DNA of 64,000 bases from Plectosphaerella cucumerina (Eukaryota > Ascomycota > Sordariomycetes > Glomerellales > Plectosphaerellaceae): assembly GCA_020746995.1 (NCBI GenBank), contig JAGPXD010000001.1, forward strand, positions 5,642,001 to 5,706,000, written 5' to 3'. Of the stretch, positions 1 to 10,590 are shown one piece after another; the stretch's first letter is position 1; each line of letters starts with the position of its first letter. The notes below the pieces were generated by a model. It ran no database searches, was not told the DNA's origin, and saw only the letters and a list, made by a program, of their open reading frames with translations. Made by a program: the position numbers and the translations under genes.

Positions 1-1965
1 TCGTGCTTGGGGTTGCCGGAACAGGTCTCGCAGCGAACCTCATCGCAGATGGCGCATACCCTGAGATTCTTGCCTGGGTTCTGCTTGCGATAGCCCCTGC
101 AAATGCAGTAGCGGCGAATGAGGGGGAAGAGACGACCGAGGTTGGCCAGGTTGTTCTCGTCAAATGTCAGAGTCGAGAAGGAGTGATCGATTTTCATGGG
201 CTCAGACAGAATCTCCGGCCTGTTCCTCGGGCTGGGGATCATTGAGTAGAGCCTTTCCTGACACGGCACGTTGGTGTCGATCTCCTTGAGACCATCGACG
301 ATGCGGGGATGAGCAAGGACAGCCTTTCGTTCGCAGATGAGAGCCATGAGAATAGCTGTGCCGACGACGGTGGTGGTCATGGCATTGCCGGCGAGGTCGT
401 GGAGCTGGCTCTCAGTCATGGCGCAAGTGCTGATGCGATCCACGGGGACACCCTGCATGGCGAGGGCCTCACTTCCAAGGATGAAGCGACCCTGGTCGAG
501 GATCAAGTTCTGACCATCCGGGAGGATGCAGCCGATGCCGCCATACTTGGGCTTGGTCCGGTAGACGTTCTGACTGACGTCGACGGTGGCCTCCTTGTGA
601 TTGAGATCATGGTCGGCATTCTTGAGGGCGTCAAGCTGGATGATGTCGAGCAGATCCATGACGCGTGTGCCGAGTGAGAAGATGACATCACCCCAGCTTC
701 CCTCGCGGAACGTCGCGTTGCCTCTGAGGTCTCTCATGGTGTAGGGGTTTTCGTCACCAAGGCCCTGCCCCTTGCGGTGTTTGTCGTGCTCGAAGAGACA
801 CATGCGAGCTTCGTTGTCACGCGTGAGGTTGTCGTCGGTCTGGCGCTCTTTGGTACTACGGACGGCGAGGACTTGGGGATCGCTCGCGTCGAGTAGGAAT
901 GGTTGCAGCCTGTTGATCTCATTGAACCACTTTTGGCCCATCAGCTTGGCCCACTGGGAGACGATGGTCTTGGAGTGTTTGCCGTAGCGGCGGTGGTCAA
1001 CGGCCAAGAGGTAACCACGCTGGCGGGTCTGAGGAACGAGGAAGCTCTTGCTGTTGACCTGGACACTCTCGGCGACAAAGTCAACGAGAGGAAGCCAGAA
1101 GTTCGCGAACTGCTTCCAGGGGGCGCCGGCAACATTCTCGAGGATGACCATCTTGGGGCGTTTGTAGTAGATATGTGTCAGGACGGATGCGAAGGTGATG
1201 AATGACTCTCCAGCTTTTTCCTTGAACATGGCCGCGCGGAGGCGAGCGAGGACTGCCTTGACGTCTTCATCAAACTTGGGGCCTCTGGGCTTCAAGATCT
1301 CTGTGGCTGACTTGGCGATTTGCTTGAAAGTGTTTTCGAGAGCGGAGTTGTCGAGAACATTTGTACGCTGAGAGTTCTGGCCCGAAAAGTCGACGCAGGA
1401 TGTGCCAGCAATAAGAATGTCGGGGGCATCAGGGATAGGAGCCAGAGTGCCGTGGGCGGTGGTTCTAAAATGGCAGTGTTAGCTATCGTGCTTTTCTTGA
1501 TGGAAGTGGAAGTGATTAGTGAGCTTACGCTTCGGACTTGTCTGGATCGGATATCTCGACGACGTCGCGGAAGATTTCTCCCTCTGGCTTGGCGTTGGCC
1601 TCAATGAAACCCTGCTTGCAGCTCTCGATCTCGGCGCTGAAGGTGTGAGTGGCATGGAACAGGTTGGGGTGTCCGTTGGCCACGGCAGCATCTTGAAACT
1701 CGCGAAGAGCGAGGACGGGCGCGTCAGTGCCGGAGCACATTGTGCCGATGGTAAAGGTGACGCCGTTGGAGTCGACGAGTTCGTCCAAGCCCATCTCCAT
1801 GGCCTGGTGGAGAAAAGCGCCGAAGGCATCTCGGGGCTTGTCAATAGGAGTCTGAAGATCAAGATAGTTGCTGTCGCTGTCGTCTTTCTTCTTGGCCCTA
1901 CCCTTTCCCTTGCCTTTAGGAGAGGAGGAGGCCACGGAGGACTCCGAATCGTGGCCGGACGCCAT
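1..1965 (-). CDS. DNMT5-like C5 cytosine DNA methyltransferase (N-terminal part, truncated by window edge)
   Basis: Two exons are visible: 1965-1529 and 1464-1 (intron 1465-1528, GTAAGC...TTTTAG, branch-like GCTAAC), giving 633 residues from the N-terminus; the rest lies left of the window. Methyltransferase motifs appear in order: motif I variant MCSGTDAPVLAL (about 76-87), FSAEIE (about 109-114), motif IV GTSCVDFSG with nucleophile Cys169, ILENV (253-257), QTRQRG (about 291-296), and the C-terminal LAGNAM block. A cysteine cluster (CIC...CAIC...CETC) follows near the window edge and looks like the start of a zinc-binding module. The serine before the catalytic cysteine, the MCSGTDAP form of motif I and the very short N-terminus suggest the fungal DNMT5 class, which continues into RING and SNF2 domains; those would lie outside the window, so the class is inference. 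The methyltransferase fold itself is clear. Confidence 0.85.
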
Positions 1966-3756
1966 GGTGAGTGCTTGGGAGAGTAGAGTAACTGATGCGG
2001 ATCTGATGAATGCTTCAGAGGAATAGAAACTGATGCCACAAGGATGAAGGTATCGTGTTGCAACGATGTGGAGGGCTCACAGAGATTCCAAGGTGGTAGA
2101 AGCACGGAGGAAGAGGGTGAGGAAGAAGGGTGAGAGGGAGGGAACGTGGGCGAGGGGGAGGGGAGTTTTTTTGTTTTTGTTTTCCCTCACAGATCGTGGG
2201 ATCAAGCAGGCTGCGCAGCGCGTGGTTGGCCGGTTTCTGGTGCCTCTGGAGGGCTAGGCAACTGAGGGCATCGAGGGGGACTCGGGCCTGAAGTTGGATT
2301 TCGGCGGCCTACCCGGCCGGTGCGGCCGCCGTGAGTGGCCGGGCCGGGTCCGAAGTGGGTCCCCGGCCCCCGAAACGACCTCCGGCCGGGCCGTCCCGTC
2401 CCTGGATGCCTGAAATAGGTGGCTGAGACCTGAGGCAGGCGCAAAAATGAGATGGAGCTCGCACAGAGAGCTTGGAGGGACAGGAGAGGCCAGGTAAGCC
2501 TTGGGGAATGATTGAGCTTGCTGTCCTGGCTTCAGCAGAAGGACTAGCTGGGTGCATGGTGTTGATGGCAGCTGTGCAACGATTCTGAAGCCTGGCATAA
2601 GGACACATGGAAGTATCTTTCGGGATGGCTGGCACTGGCACGGGAACAGATGACGGCGGCAGATAATGGAGCAGCGGCTTGAGGAACCCCTGGAACGGTG
2701 ATAGGAAGCTCGAAGAGAGACTCTGAAGATTAATGACACTTAACACGGCGAGGTTCGTTCTCAATGGCATGGTCACTGTCTTGTAGGAAGTGATGTGCCT
2801 TCAGAATGGGCTTTTTCAAAGACCTCACGGGTAGGTGCCGACTGTCCTGCAACTCTGGCTTTGCTGCTCGGGAAGACGCCATCAGATCTTGAAAGAAAGA
2901 GAAAACTGAATGGGATAAGACATATTGAGAAAGAGAAGTTTGAACTGCTTCAAGGAAGGGGATATCAAATGCCTGCAGGTGGTGTGACCTGACCGTCTGC
3001 CGCCTCCTATCGTCTACTGCTTACTGGATTGAGGAACACTGAAGAGATGCAGACGCAAAGAAAAGTCCAGATATTCCTCTTTGATGCTTGCATGTATCCT
3101 CTGCGTCACGGGAAGTGAACCTCAGACTGGAGCCAGGTTGTTTCCAGCCTGAATCTCTCGAGATGAGCTGAATACCACCGTGCTCCATAGTATCAGGTGA
3201 AGAGCAGGGCCAGCAATCCCACTGCACCGCGAGATTGTTTCCTAAGAAGGATAAGCTCGGAGATGATTCATCCATTGCTACAAGATGAGCGGTATTTTTG
3301 GCAACCAGAAGCACATCAACACGAGCCGCAACGACAGGAGATGAGAGGTTACGCACGTCAGGACGACATGTCGTCCACTTGTCGTCCACTTTGGCTGTCG
3401 GTGATTGGCTGGCGGCAGATGAGGTGGTGGCTTAGAGAAGCGCTCGGGCCACGTGCCGACGTCGGTGATGGGGCCAGATCCTAGAGGCATCTCGGTCTTG
3501 GCGACAACCTAGATGAGGGCCACCGCCTGTTTAGCTCGGGCCTGGACTACAACACGAAGGGCGTAGAGACGAAACGGGACCCACGAGTAAAGTGTCAAGG
3601 AGCAGGGAAGATACATCCGCATTACCAAGCATTTTGAAGTGTTTCTTATATAGACCAGAGGCCGGGTCGCATTGCGTCAAGTATTCGCGGACGAGCAAAC
3701 GAACGAACCCCCAAAAGAACTTCGATATCGAAACCAGAACATCAAAAAACACCAAG
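1966..3756. other. Divergent intergenic region between the methyltransferase and 2H phosphoesterase genes
   Basis: No convincing gene. Positions 1966-2190 are purine-rich on the plus strand, so pyrimidine-rich on the methyltransferase sense strand, as in its likely 5' leader. A very GC-rich patch at about 2290-2400 is dense in GGCC and CCGG and contains the inverted arms ACCCGGCC (2311-2318) and GGCCGGGT (2342-2349). Open frames here have no family features. Confidence 0.5.
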
Positions 3757-4832
3757 ATGGGCTCTCAACTCGAATCGACAGATGCCAGGAACAAGCTGGA
3801 GGACTTGTCCGGCATCGTCATCAAGCCGGGCCAGAACCCTTACCAGGCCTTCATCGATGCCTGCAACGACGACTCGGTGAGATGACCCCTCACCGCACCC
3901 ATCATGAATGGCACTGACACCCGTCCCAGGCCGAGATCCAGACACTCTACTCCGCCCACAGGACCAAGAGAAACGGTCAGCAGAAGGAAAAGTTTCTCGC
4001 CGCCGACTTCAAGGAACTCGTCATCGATCCCTTCCTGCTGCGGCTGGAGCGCCCCGAGATCGAGCCTGGCTTCAAGGACCCCAGGAACTGCCTCGTCTTC
4101 TGGGCCCGGCCGCCGGATCACATCATCCAGCTCTCCGCTCACATTCAGGCCCTTTTGAAGAAGGTGGCTCCGTGTAGGAACTCCTCCTTCCAATTTGCGC
4201 CGGCAATCAGCTGACAACCTCCAGCCATCTGGCTCATGCCGCAGCACCGCATGCACATGACCGCTCTCGAGGTCACCCACTCCAAGACGCCCGAGGAGAT
4301 CGACGCCCTCGTCGCCCGCACGCGCGCCGCCATCCCCTACATTTCTAGCTTCACCTACTCCCACCGCTCCCGCCTCGTGAAGCCCATGATTTCGTACGAC
4401 CTGTCGGCCTTCGCCGTCTCCTTCGTTCCCGCCTCCGGCGAGGCCGAGACCTCCCCGCCCGCCACTCTGCCCCTCAAGGAGGACGGCATTGTCAGTGGCG
4501 ACGCCTACACCTACCACCACCTACGCCGCGACGTCTTCGACCTCACAAAGTCCACCGGCGTCGAGGTCGCCTCGCGCTACCAGGTGCCCAGCGCTCACAT
4601 TACCCTGGGCCGCTACCTTGGCGACGAGGACCACCGGACCCTAGAGAAGAGACAGGCGTGGGTCGATGCTATTGATGAGGTCAACGCGTGGTTGGAGAAG
4701 GAGGTTTGGGACGTCGAGGGCGGGGAGTATTGCGGCGAATGGGTCGTTGGCCAGGAGAGAGGCATTGATGCCCGCGCCGGTCAGCTCTGGTACGGCGGAG
4801 GCAGGACCATCAACCTCGGCGAGGGGTTCTGA
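3757..4832 (+). CDS. 2H phosphoesterase (RNA ligase / cyclic nucleotide phosphodiesterase-like)
   Basis: Three exons: 3757-3876, 3930-4173 and 4225-4832, joined by GT-AG introns of 53 and 51 nt with consistent phase, encode 323 residues. The start has context ACCAAGATGG. Two H-x-T motifs mark the 2H phosphoesterase superfamily: HMT at 132-134 (HMTALEV) and HIT at 246-248 (HITLGRY), about 114 residues apart, giving the paired catalytic histidines. There is no signal peptide or membrane segment, so it is probably cytosolic or nuclear. The superfamily includes 2',3'-cyclic phosphodiesterases acting on RNA ends; the actual substrate cannot be read from this sequence. The gene is divergent from the DNA methyltransferase and convergent with the eL42 gene. 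Fungal relatives are usually named RNA ligase/cyclic nucleotide phosphodiesterase family proteins. Confidence 0.85.
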
Positions 4833-5430
4833 GGGACGGGTCATGGTAGAAGTAGAACCAAGTAAGCTACAGCTCCATGATGTGACTCCATGCAGTGAGC
4901 GTGTGTCTGATTGACTCATCTGGGGACATGCCGAAGTAGCCTGTCGACATCACTTCGAACATCACAAAACCGTGTCATGGATGTAACGACCGACAACTCA
5001 GGGCCTGGTATTCGCTATGTCCCGCCTCGTCCGGTTCACGGGCAGGCCGCCTCCCCGGATCTGAGACCTTCACGCAGCATCATCTCGTCCCCACGCACCG
5101 AAGGAGCCCTGCGTTTGTCCGCGCGTTCCCCTTCCCTCCCCCCTGAACTCCGCGTTTCGGGCATGATAAAAAAGGAGCATCCTGCGCGCGTGTGTGCCTC
5201 GTGTGTATGGTTGATTTTTTTTCTTGTCTTGTTCGTCGTCGTGGTAATACCGGAGGGGGGCCTCTTTTATTTTGTAGTCCCTATCAGGTGATGATGCGCG
5301 TGAAACCTTCTCCTATGACTGGAGAAACGGGTAACCCTCTTCGCCAAAGATTCCAACCCCGGATGATCCGATGCCCGTGCCGTAAAGTCGAAAGCAGCCA
5401 TGAAATCGGTCGGCCGTAACCGCAACGCAA
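4833..5430. other. Convergent intergenic region (3' ends of 2H phosphoesterase and eL42 genes)
   Basis: About 600 bp between two stop codons. It holds T-rich stretches (for example near 5208-5230 and 5267-5275) that suit 3' UTR sequence. No coding or RNA feature was recognised. Confidence 0.5.
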
Positions 5431-6262
5431 TCAGAACACAAGAGCAGCACCCTTCGTCTTCTTGTCACCACTGTAGCGCTTGTCAGCATCAAGGGGGCCA
5501 GGCAGGGGAAAGGCAAGGGGGCGTACCCCAGCTCGAAGTGCTTGCAGCGCTTCAGGGCGAGCTGCAGCTTGGTCTTGCACTTGACGCACTCCAGTCGCAG
5601 GACGACCTTCTTGGTGGTCTTAGCCTTCTTGTGGAAGACAGGCTTGCTGTTATTTGGGTCAGCAATATGTCCCAAGATCCTGTGCCCGAGCACGCTCTCT
5701 CTCTCGTCTTCCATGTAACGTCACGTCGGCCGGTGTCGCCCTCGTGGGCGCAGGATATCGTAGGATGGTGATGCGGCTCGGGTTCGGGAGGGGGATCGCT
5801 GGGGCACGTACGTCTGACCACCGTAACCGGACTGCTTTCGGTCGTAACGGCGCTTACCCTGCGCGAACAGGGAGGCCTGGATCTCGTCTTAGTATTCTGC
5901 GTTTTTTCGAGCGCAACGGCGGGATTTCGAAATCATTGACGACTCTCGCCCGCGCCGCCATCAGGAGCCAGAACGTACCTTGCCCGCCTTGTACTGGGTA
6001 ACCTTGTGCTGGGTGTGCTTCTTGCACTCCTTACCCTTGCAGTAGGTCATACGGGTCTTGGGAATGTTCACTGTGAAGAAGGTCCCCGTCAGCTTGCCTT
6101 CTTCTCCCGTCGTGACGGCATCTCGGCGTCGTGATATCCGCAATTGTCGCTCCTCCTCTTGTCCCGCATCTTCCGACTAAATCGCATCGCCTCTTCTCGC
6201 TTTTCGTATCGTCGATGCGGTCCTGGTGTAGCCTGCGCGTGGAATCGGGTGTACGTACCCAT
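5431..6262 (-). CDS. rpl42: 60S ribosomal protein eL42 (L44/L36a family)
   Basis: Five exons: 6262-6259, 6070-5979, 5876-5812, 5646-5527 and 5470-5431, all with GT-AG introns (188, 102, 165 and 56 nt), give exactly 106 residues, the full family length. The first exon is only ATGG; splicing rebuilds the universal start MVNIPKTR. The zinc-binding cysteines are present (CKGKEC near 12-17; CVKCK in the C-terminal half), and the protein ends in GAALVF. It is a component of the large ribosomal subunit near the E site. Residue 56 is proline (TKP), the cycloheximide-sensitive form known from yeasts; a change there gives resistance in several fungi. The many introns and tiny first exon are typical of fungal ribosomal protein genes. 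Confidence 0.97.
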
Positions 6263-6454
6263 TTTGACGGCTGGTTGGGTGTCGCTGGCCGGAGTTTGTC
6301 GTGATGATGAGTTGTTAGGCGGGGATAGGAAAATTCGCTTTTGGCTGGAAAATGGGTGTCGCTTGTGGGCTGCTCTAGGGTTGCCGCTAGGATGTCGCAG
6401 GCTGCGTCTGCCATTGGTGCGTGGGTCGTCTTGGTGGGGCCAAAGCAGTATCGA

Positions 6455-6465
6455 CACGTGACTCA
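6455..6465. promoter_or_regulatory. Composite CACGTG / TGACTCA site upstream of eL42
   Basis: CACGTGACTCA overlaps an E-box (CACGTG, 6455-6460) with a Gcn4/Cpc1-type TGACTCA (6459-6465), about 190 bp upstream of the eL42 start. Both are known binding sequences of fungal bHLH and bZIP factors. That this copy acts on eL42 is inferred from position only. Confidence 0.35.
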
Positions 6466-9400
6466 GATAAGCACTCACCCTCTGATCGTGAGGGCTCGGT
6501 CTATCTCGGTCAGCAAGCTCGCCAATGACTTCAGTCGTGGTTGATTGTCTCCAACGGTCCCACCTTCAACTTCAACAGCACGTGCACCTGTCGGTTGCGA
6601 AACTGCCAATTCCCTGTGCCGTTGGGGGCCATTGTCAGGAATCTTATTGAAGCTGAGTTTTGATGGGGGTTCGGCCATGCTTCCCCCAAAATGGAACTTG
6701 CGACCATCAACATGCTTGACGCCCCTTATCACAGCTCATCGAAGAAGGCTTGATGCGACCTCGAAACCGAAGCCCTAGAGATCGCCTTTGCTCATCCTGC
6801 TCTCGGGATTCCGGCAAAGCCCACTTACTTTATATTTCAGTATCCGCAGGAAGGACATCCATCCGTCTGAGTCCGGATGGCCTGCAGCAAGCGAGCGACC
6901 CGAGTTCGAAGCCATGTCTCTTGAAATGCCACTGCGGCTGCGTCCAAGCATGGCAAACTCTGTGCTCTTCAAGAAGATGGCCTTTCTTACAACCCACTAG
7001 GCCCTCGCGGCTTTCCAAGAGACGTCCCTGGGCAGCGAGGAGTGCTTCTTGCGGCCCCCAGAGGTGGTCGACATTTCCTGCCATCGGACAGCCGCCCTGT
7101 TCTCTCAGAGACACCCGGCAATCCCCAGACAAGCCCATGACGAGGAGTGGAGAGACATTCCGCATGACAAGGACAACCAGGGCTGGTACCTAGGCCCTAC
7201 CGCTTTCTATGTACTGCGGCCCATACATCGTCGTTCGCCAGTACCCAAATTTAGAGGCCGTTATGGTCGGACACTGGGCCGAAGAAATATCCAGCCACCG
7301 AGAACCAAGACATTCGCTTCGACTGACGGTCTATGGCCAGTGCAAGAAACTGTCGTCCATGATAAGGTACCTGGCGGAGGCAACCCTACAGGATCTACCT
7401 GCCCACCACCAGGCAGTGCGATGCCCCCGTGGTCTTTCTTACTGATGACAGATCCCATCAAGACAAGCTTGCCGCCGCCTGTTTCCCTTTATCTCCTCGC
7501 CACTTAAGTCAATCGATGGCGCGGGGACACTTGGGACGCATTCGTTTGCGTCCACATCTTCCGTGACAGATATGAAAGCGATCAGACTGACCAAGCCGAA
7601 GGCCGCCGCAAAAATCTGGCATGGACGCGCTTTGGCACCGTAATGATGGTAAGCCAGTTGACGAAGGCGAGTTAAGAGGGGCGACAGTTAGGCTCATGCA
7701 GATTAGACGATCATCGTCCACTCTGTCTTGATGCTCACACGCAACACGGCATCGGGTCTCTCACACGGTACGCCGAGTGGGTTTGTATGAAGACATCGTT
7801 CGTGAAGAGCCATCCAGAGCACATGAATGGTATCCAGCCAGAAGCCAACAGCCCTGGTCCTAAATGTCTCCGCGTACCAGAGGGAGGTGGTCTCTCCCAG
7901 ACTTGCCCCCGCCGAAGGGGCTCAGCGTAGTGGAGGTTCCTGGTCTGGTGGGAGTTTCCCCCAGGCTGATACCATTGACTAGATTGTGAAGTCATTCGAC
8001 CGTGGCAAGGCAGAGGAAACCGAATGGGAACATGATGCATCCTCGGAAGTCGTCCTTCTGCAAAGCTCCTTGCCCTATTTTACCCTCTTCTATTACTCCA
8101 TCCACTCAACATGCAGCGGTGTTCAAACATTTCCATCGACGGATGGCCGCAATAGATGAAAATAACACAGGCTTCTATTCAATCCATCATCTGCGAATCC
8201 TGAAGTTCCGTCTCGGAGAAATTGTTCGAGCACATGCAAAGTCGCCTGTTGAAAGGCTGCACACCATCAGCACGCCGCCACCTCAGTGGTCAAGCCCCGC
8301 CACAGCCCTGAGGCTCATTCTCACCCGCACTGCAGCCGCAGTCCAAAAATAGGCTTCCGCTGCCAACGACAAATCGAAGCGGCGCTCCCGAGACCCGGCA
8401 CACGCCTCGGGGTCCGATGAATGTCACCGGGATGCCACGACGGAGGGCCCGTCCGATGATGAGATGAAACCGCCGCACGAGTCTTGGACGACCCGGGGCC
8501 GCCCATGGAGAAAAGAGCCTCACGTCACAGCGATGCTGCCCTGCGGCCTTCTCGGCGTTCAATGCACCTGGAGCCTACGCCGGTCCAGACGCCGCCAAGA
8601 GCTGGGACGATCACGACGACACAGGTCTCGGATGGGAGGGGAGCACGGGCTCTTCGGGCTGGGCATCTCAACGTCGAGCGCGGGAAGGACAGGCAGCAAG
8701 CTGATGGATCCATGGTGGCATGAAAAACGTGACAAAGAACCTGGCCTGCACCATCCTGCGCGGCAGGGCTGACGAGTTTGTGTCGTGATGGTAGTGGTGG
8801 TGCTTATTTGTGTTCCTCTCATGTGCGGCAGATCTGCCCGCCTTCTCTCATGCTGCTCCCGCCGGCAGCCCGGTGGCCGCAAAAAGGCCGAAGGATCGCC
8901 ACAGAGTCCATCTACCGTGCCCACAGCGTCGTACGTGGCGTCGATCAAGGATGGAGCTGAGCACCCTGAGGGGGCTGGTGTGTTTCTCAAGACGTTAGAC
9001 GGGAGAGAGAGAAGCTTCCATCCGGGACGGGATGCAAGTCAGGGTCAGATGGAGAACAGGTCCTGCAACTACTCGAGCTCCACGTAGCGAGAGTGAGAAA
9101 TGACATGTGAGAGTATCATCAGTCAAATCAACAAGGCTACGCAAGCTGCGCCTCGAGCATGGAGTATCGAGGCGTCGATCGGATGGCCGATCATGTCAAA
9201 GTCCTAACGGCCGACGTCGGGGGACTCGAGACCGAAGGAGAAATAGGGCGGACCAAGGCGTGCTGCAAGGCGACGATCGAGCGAAGTGCGACCTCTATCG
9301 TGGGCTTTGAAACGATGGAGCAGCGCAACGTTGACGGTTTCACCATGACACTGGGGAGTTCGGTCCCTGCAGCGCGGCGCCACCGTGTGCCACGACGCGC

Positions 9401-9628
9401 ACACGGGGGCGCTGTCGAATTCGACGGGCCCCGTAGGGAGAAGCCCACAGGGCTTCCAACTTGAGGGATCGCCGCCTCCACCTCTGACAAGTCGTCCCCT
9501 CAGATATATTTCCCCTTGGCGATCAGAGACAATCTCGAAGCCGGGAGAAGAGTGGTGCTGTTGACGGTGGAGGCGGAAGATGCCGGCGACGTTTGTCGAC
9601 TGCCCTGTCTGGAATGCAACTGGCATGC

Positions 9629-9952
9629 ACTGCCGGCAGTTTGCTCATTGCGAGGAGGACCCGGCCGATGCCGGCCGTCACGGGTGCGCCCTCAATGACG
9701 GGCCGGCGTCGCAGCTGGCTTCCGGCAGAATGGCAGTGCGCTCTCAGCGCAGATCAGCCCACGGAGGCAGTGAGGCTCAGCAGTGCCTGGACGGCTGAGA
9801 GCTGGACTGCCAGCCGCCCACCACTCGCAAGCCTCGGTCAACTCAAGGTCAATTAAAACTCCGACTCGGCGAGCGGGATGCCGGCCGACGCTGTCACGGA
9901 GGCACCGAGGAGGTCGAACAAAGAAAAGGCAGCAGACACTGCCTTGACTGCC
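9629..9952. repeat. Cluster of seven ACTGCC/GGCAGT hexamers
   Basis: Copies start at 9629, 9635, 9732, 9766, 9806, 9938 and 9947. The first two form the perfect 12-bp palindrome ACTGCCGGCAGT (9629-9640). Function unknown; it lies in the gene-free region. Confidence 0.5.
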
Positions 9953-10540
9953 TCTGTCCACACAGGCCGGACAGAGCTTGAATCGGCCGTGTCTGACGCA
10001 AGCGTGGCGGGAGCCCGGACTGGCGGGCACGCCACGAGGCCGGGCTGTGGGAAGCAACAAGCGTTGTTGCCGGTTCAACTTGAACTTTATTGCCATGTTG
10101 TGTGTTTTTCTTCGGCCGCTGCGCTGATCTCATCGAGCGGATGAGGATCGAAAACACCCCCTCCATCCCATCATCAACAACGGGAAAAGTTCCGGCGACA
10201 GCGCCCTCAGCCCGTTTCCGTCTTACTGATGGGCCCGCGAAAGCCCCGATCTCACCCTGCGAGTTTCCAAGATGCTTCTGCGCACCACCCAACTGGCACA
10301 CTGGTTACGTTGGCTTACCCACCGAGGCGACGGAACTGACTCGCTGTTGCCACTGTCCATCAAAGAGGGCGAGGGTTACCCGCCTGGGTTAGTCGACTGG
10401 TTCGTATGAAGGGAGATGTCTGCGAGAAGCACAAGCACCCGGTTCGCGCTCTCGAACGACTCGATCCCCAACAACGGGGACGGCACTAAAATGCACGGGA
10501 ACCGAACCCGTCGCCGATTTTTGGGGGCCCGTCTTGGCCG

Positions 10541-10590
10541 TTTCCCAAGGCCCAGGGGCGGCGGGCCAGTTGCCAGGGCCCTGGGAAACC
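10541..10590. repeat. GC-rich imperfect inverted repeat
   Basis: The arm at 10541-10557 (GTTTCCCAAGGCCCAGG) pairs with 10574-10590 (CCAGGGCCCTGGGAAAC) at 15 of 17 positions around a 16-nt GC-rich loop. No adjacent gene explains it. Confidence 0.5.

Noticed and set aside
2290..2400. GGCC-rich inverted arms as a transposon terminus
   Set aside because: Arms are 8 bp only, no transposase or target-site duplication; simple GC-rich composition explains them.
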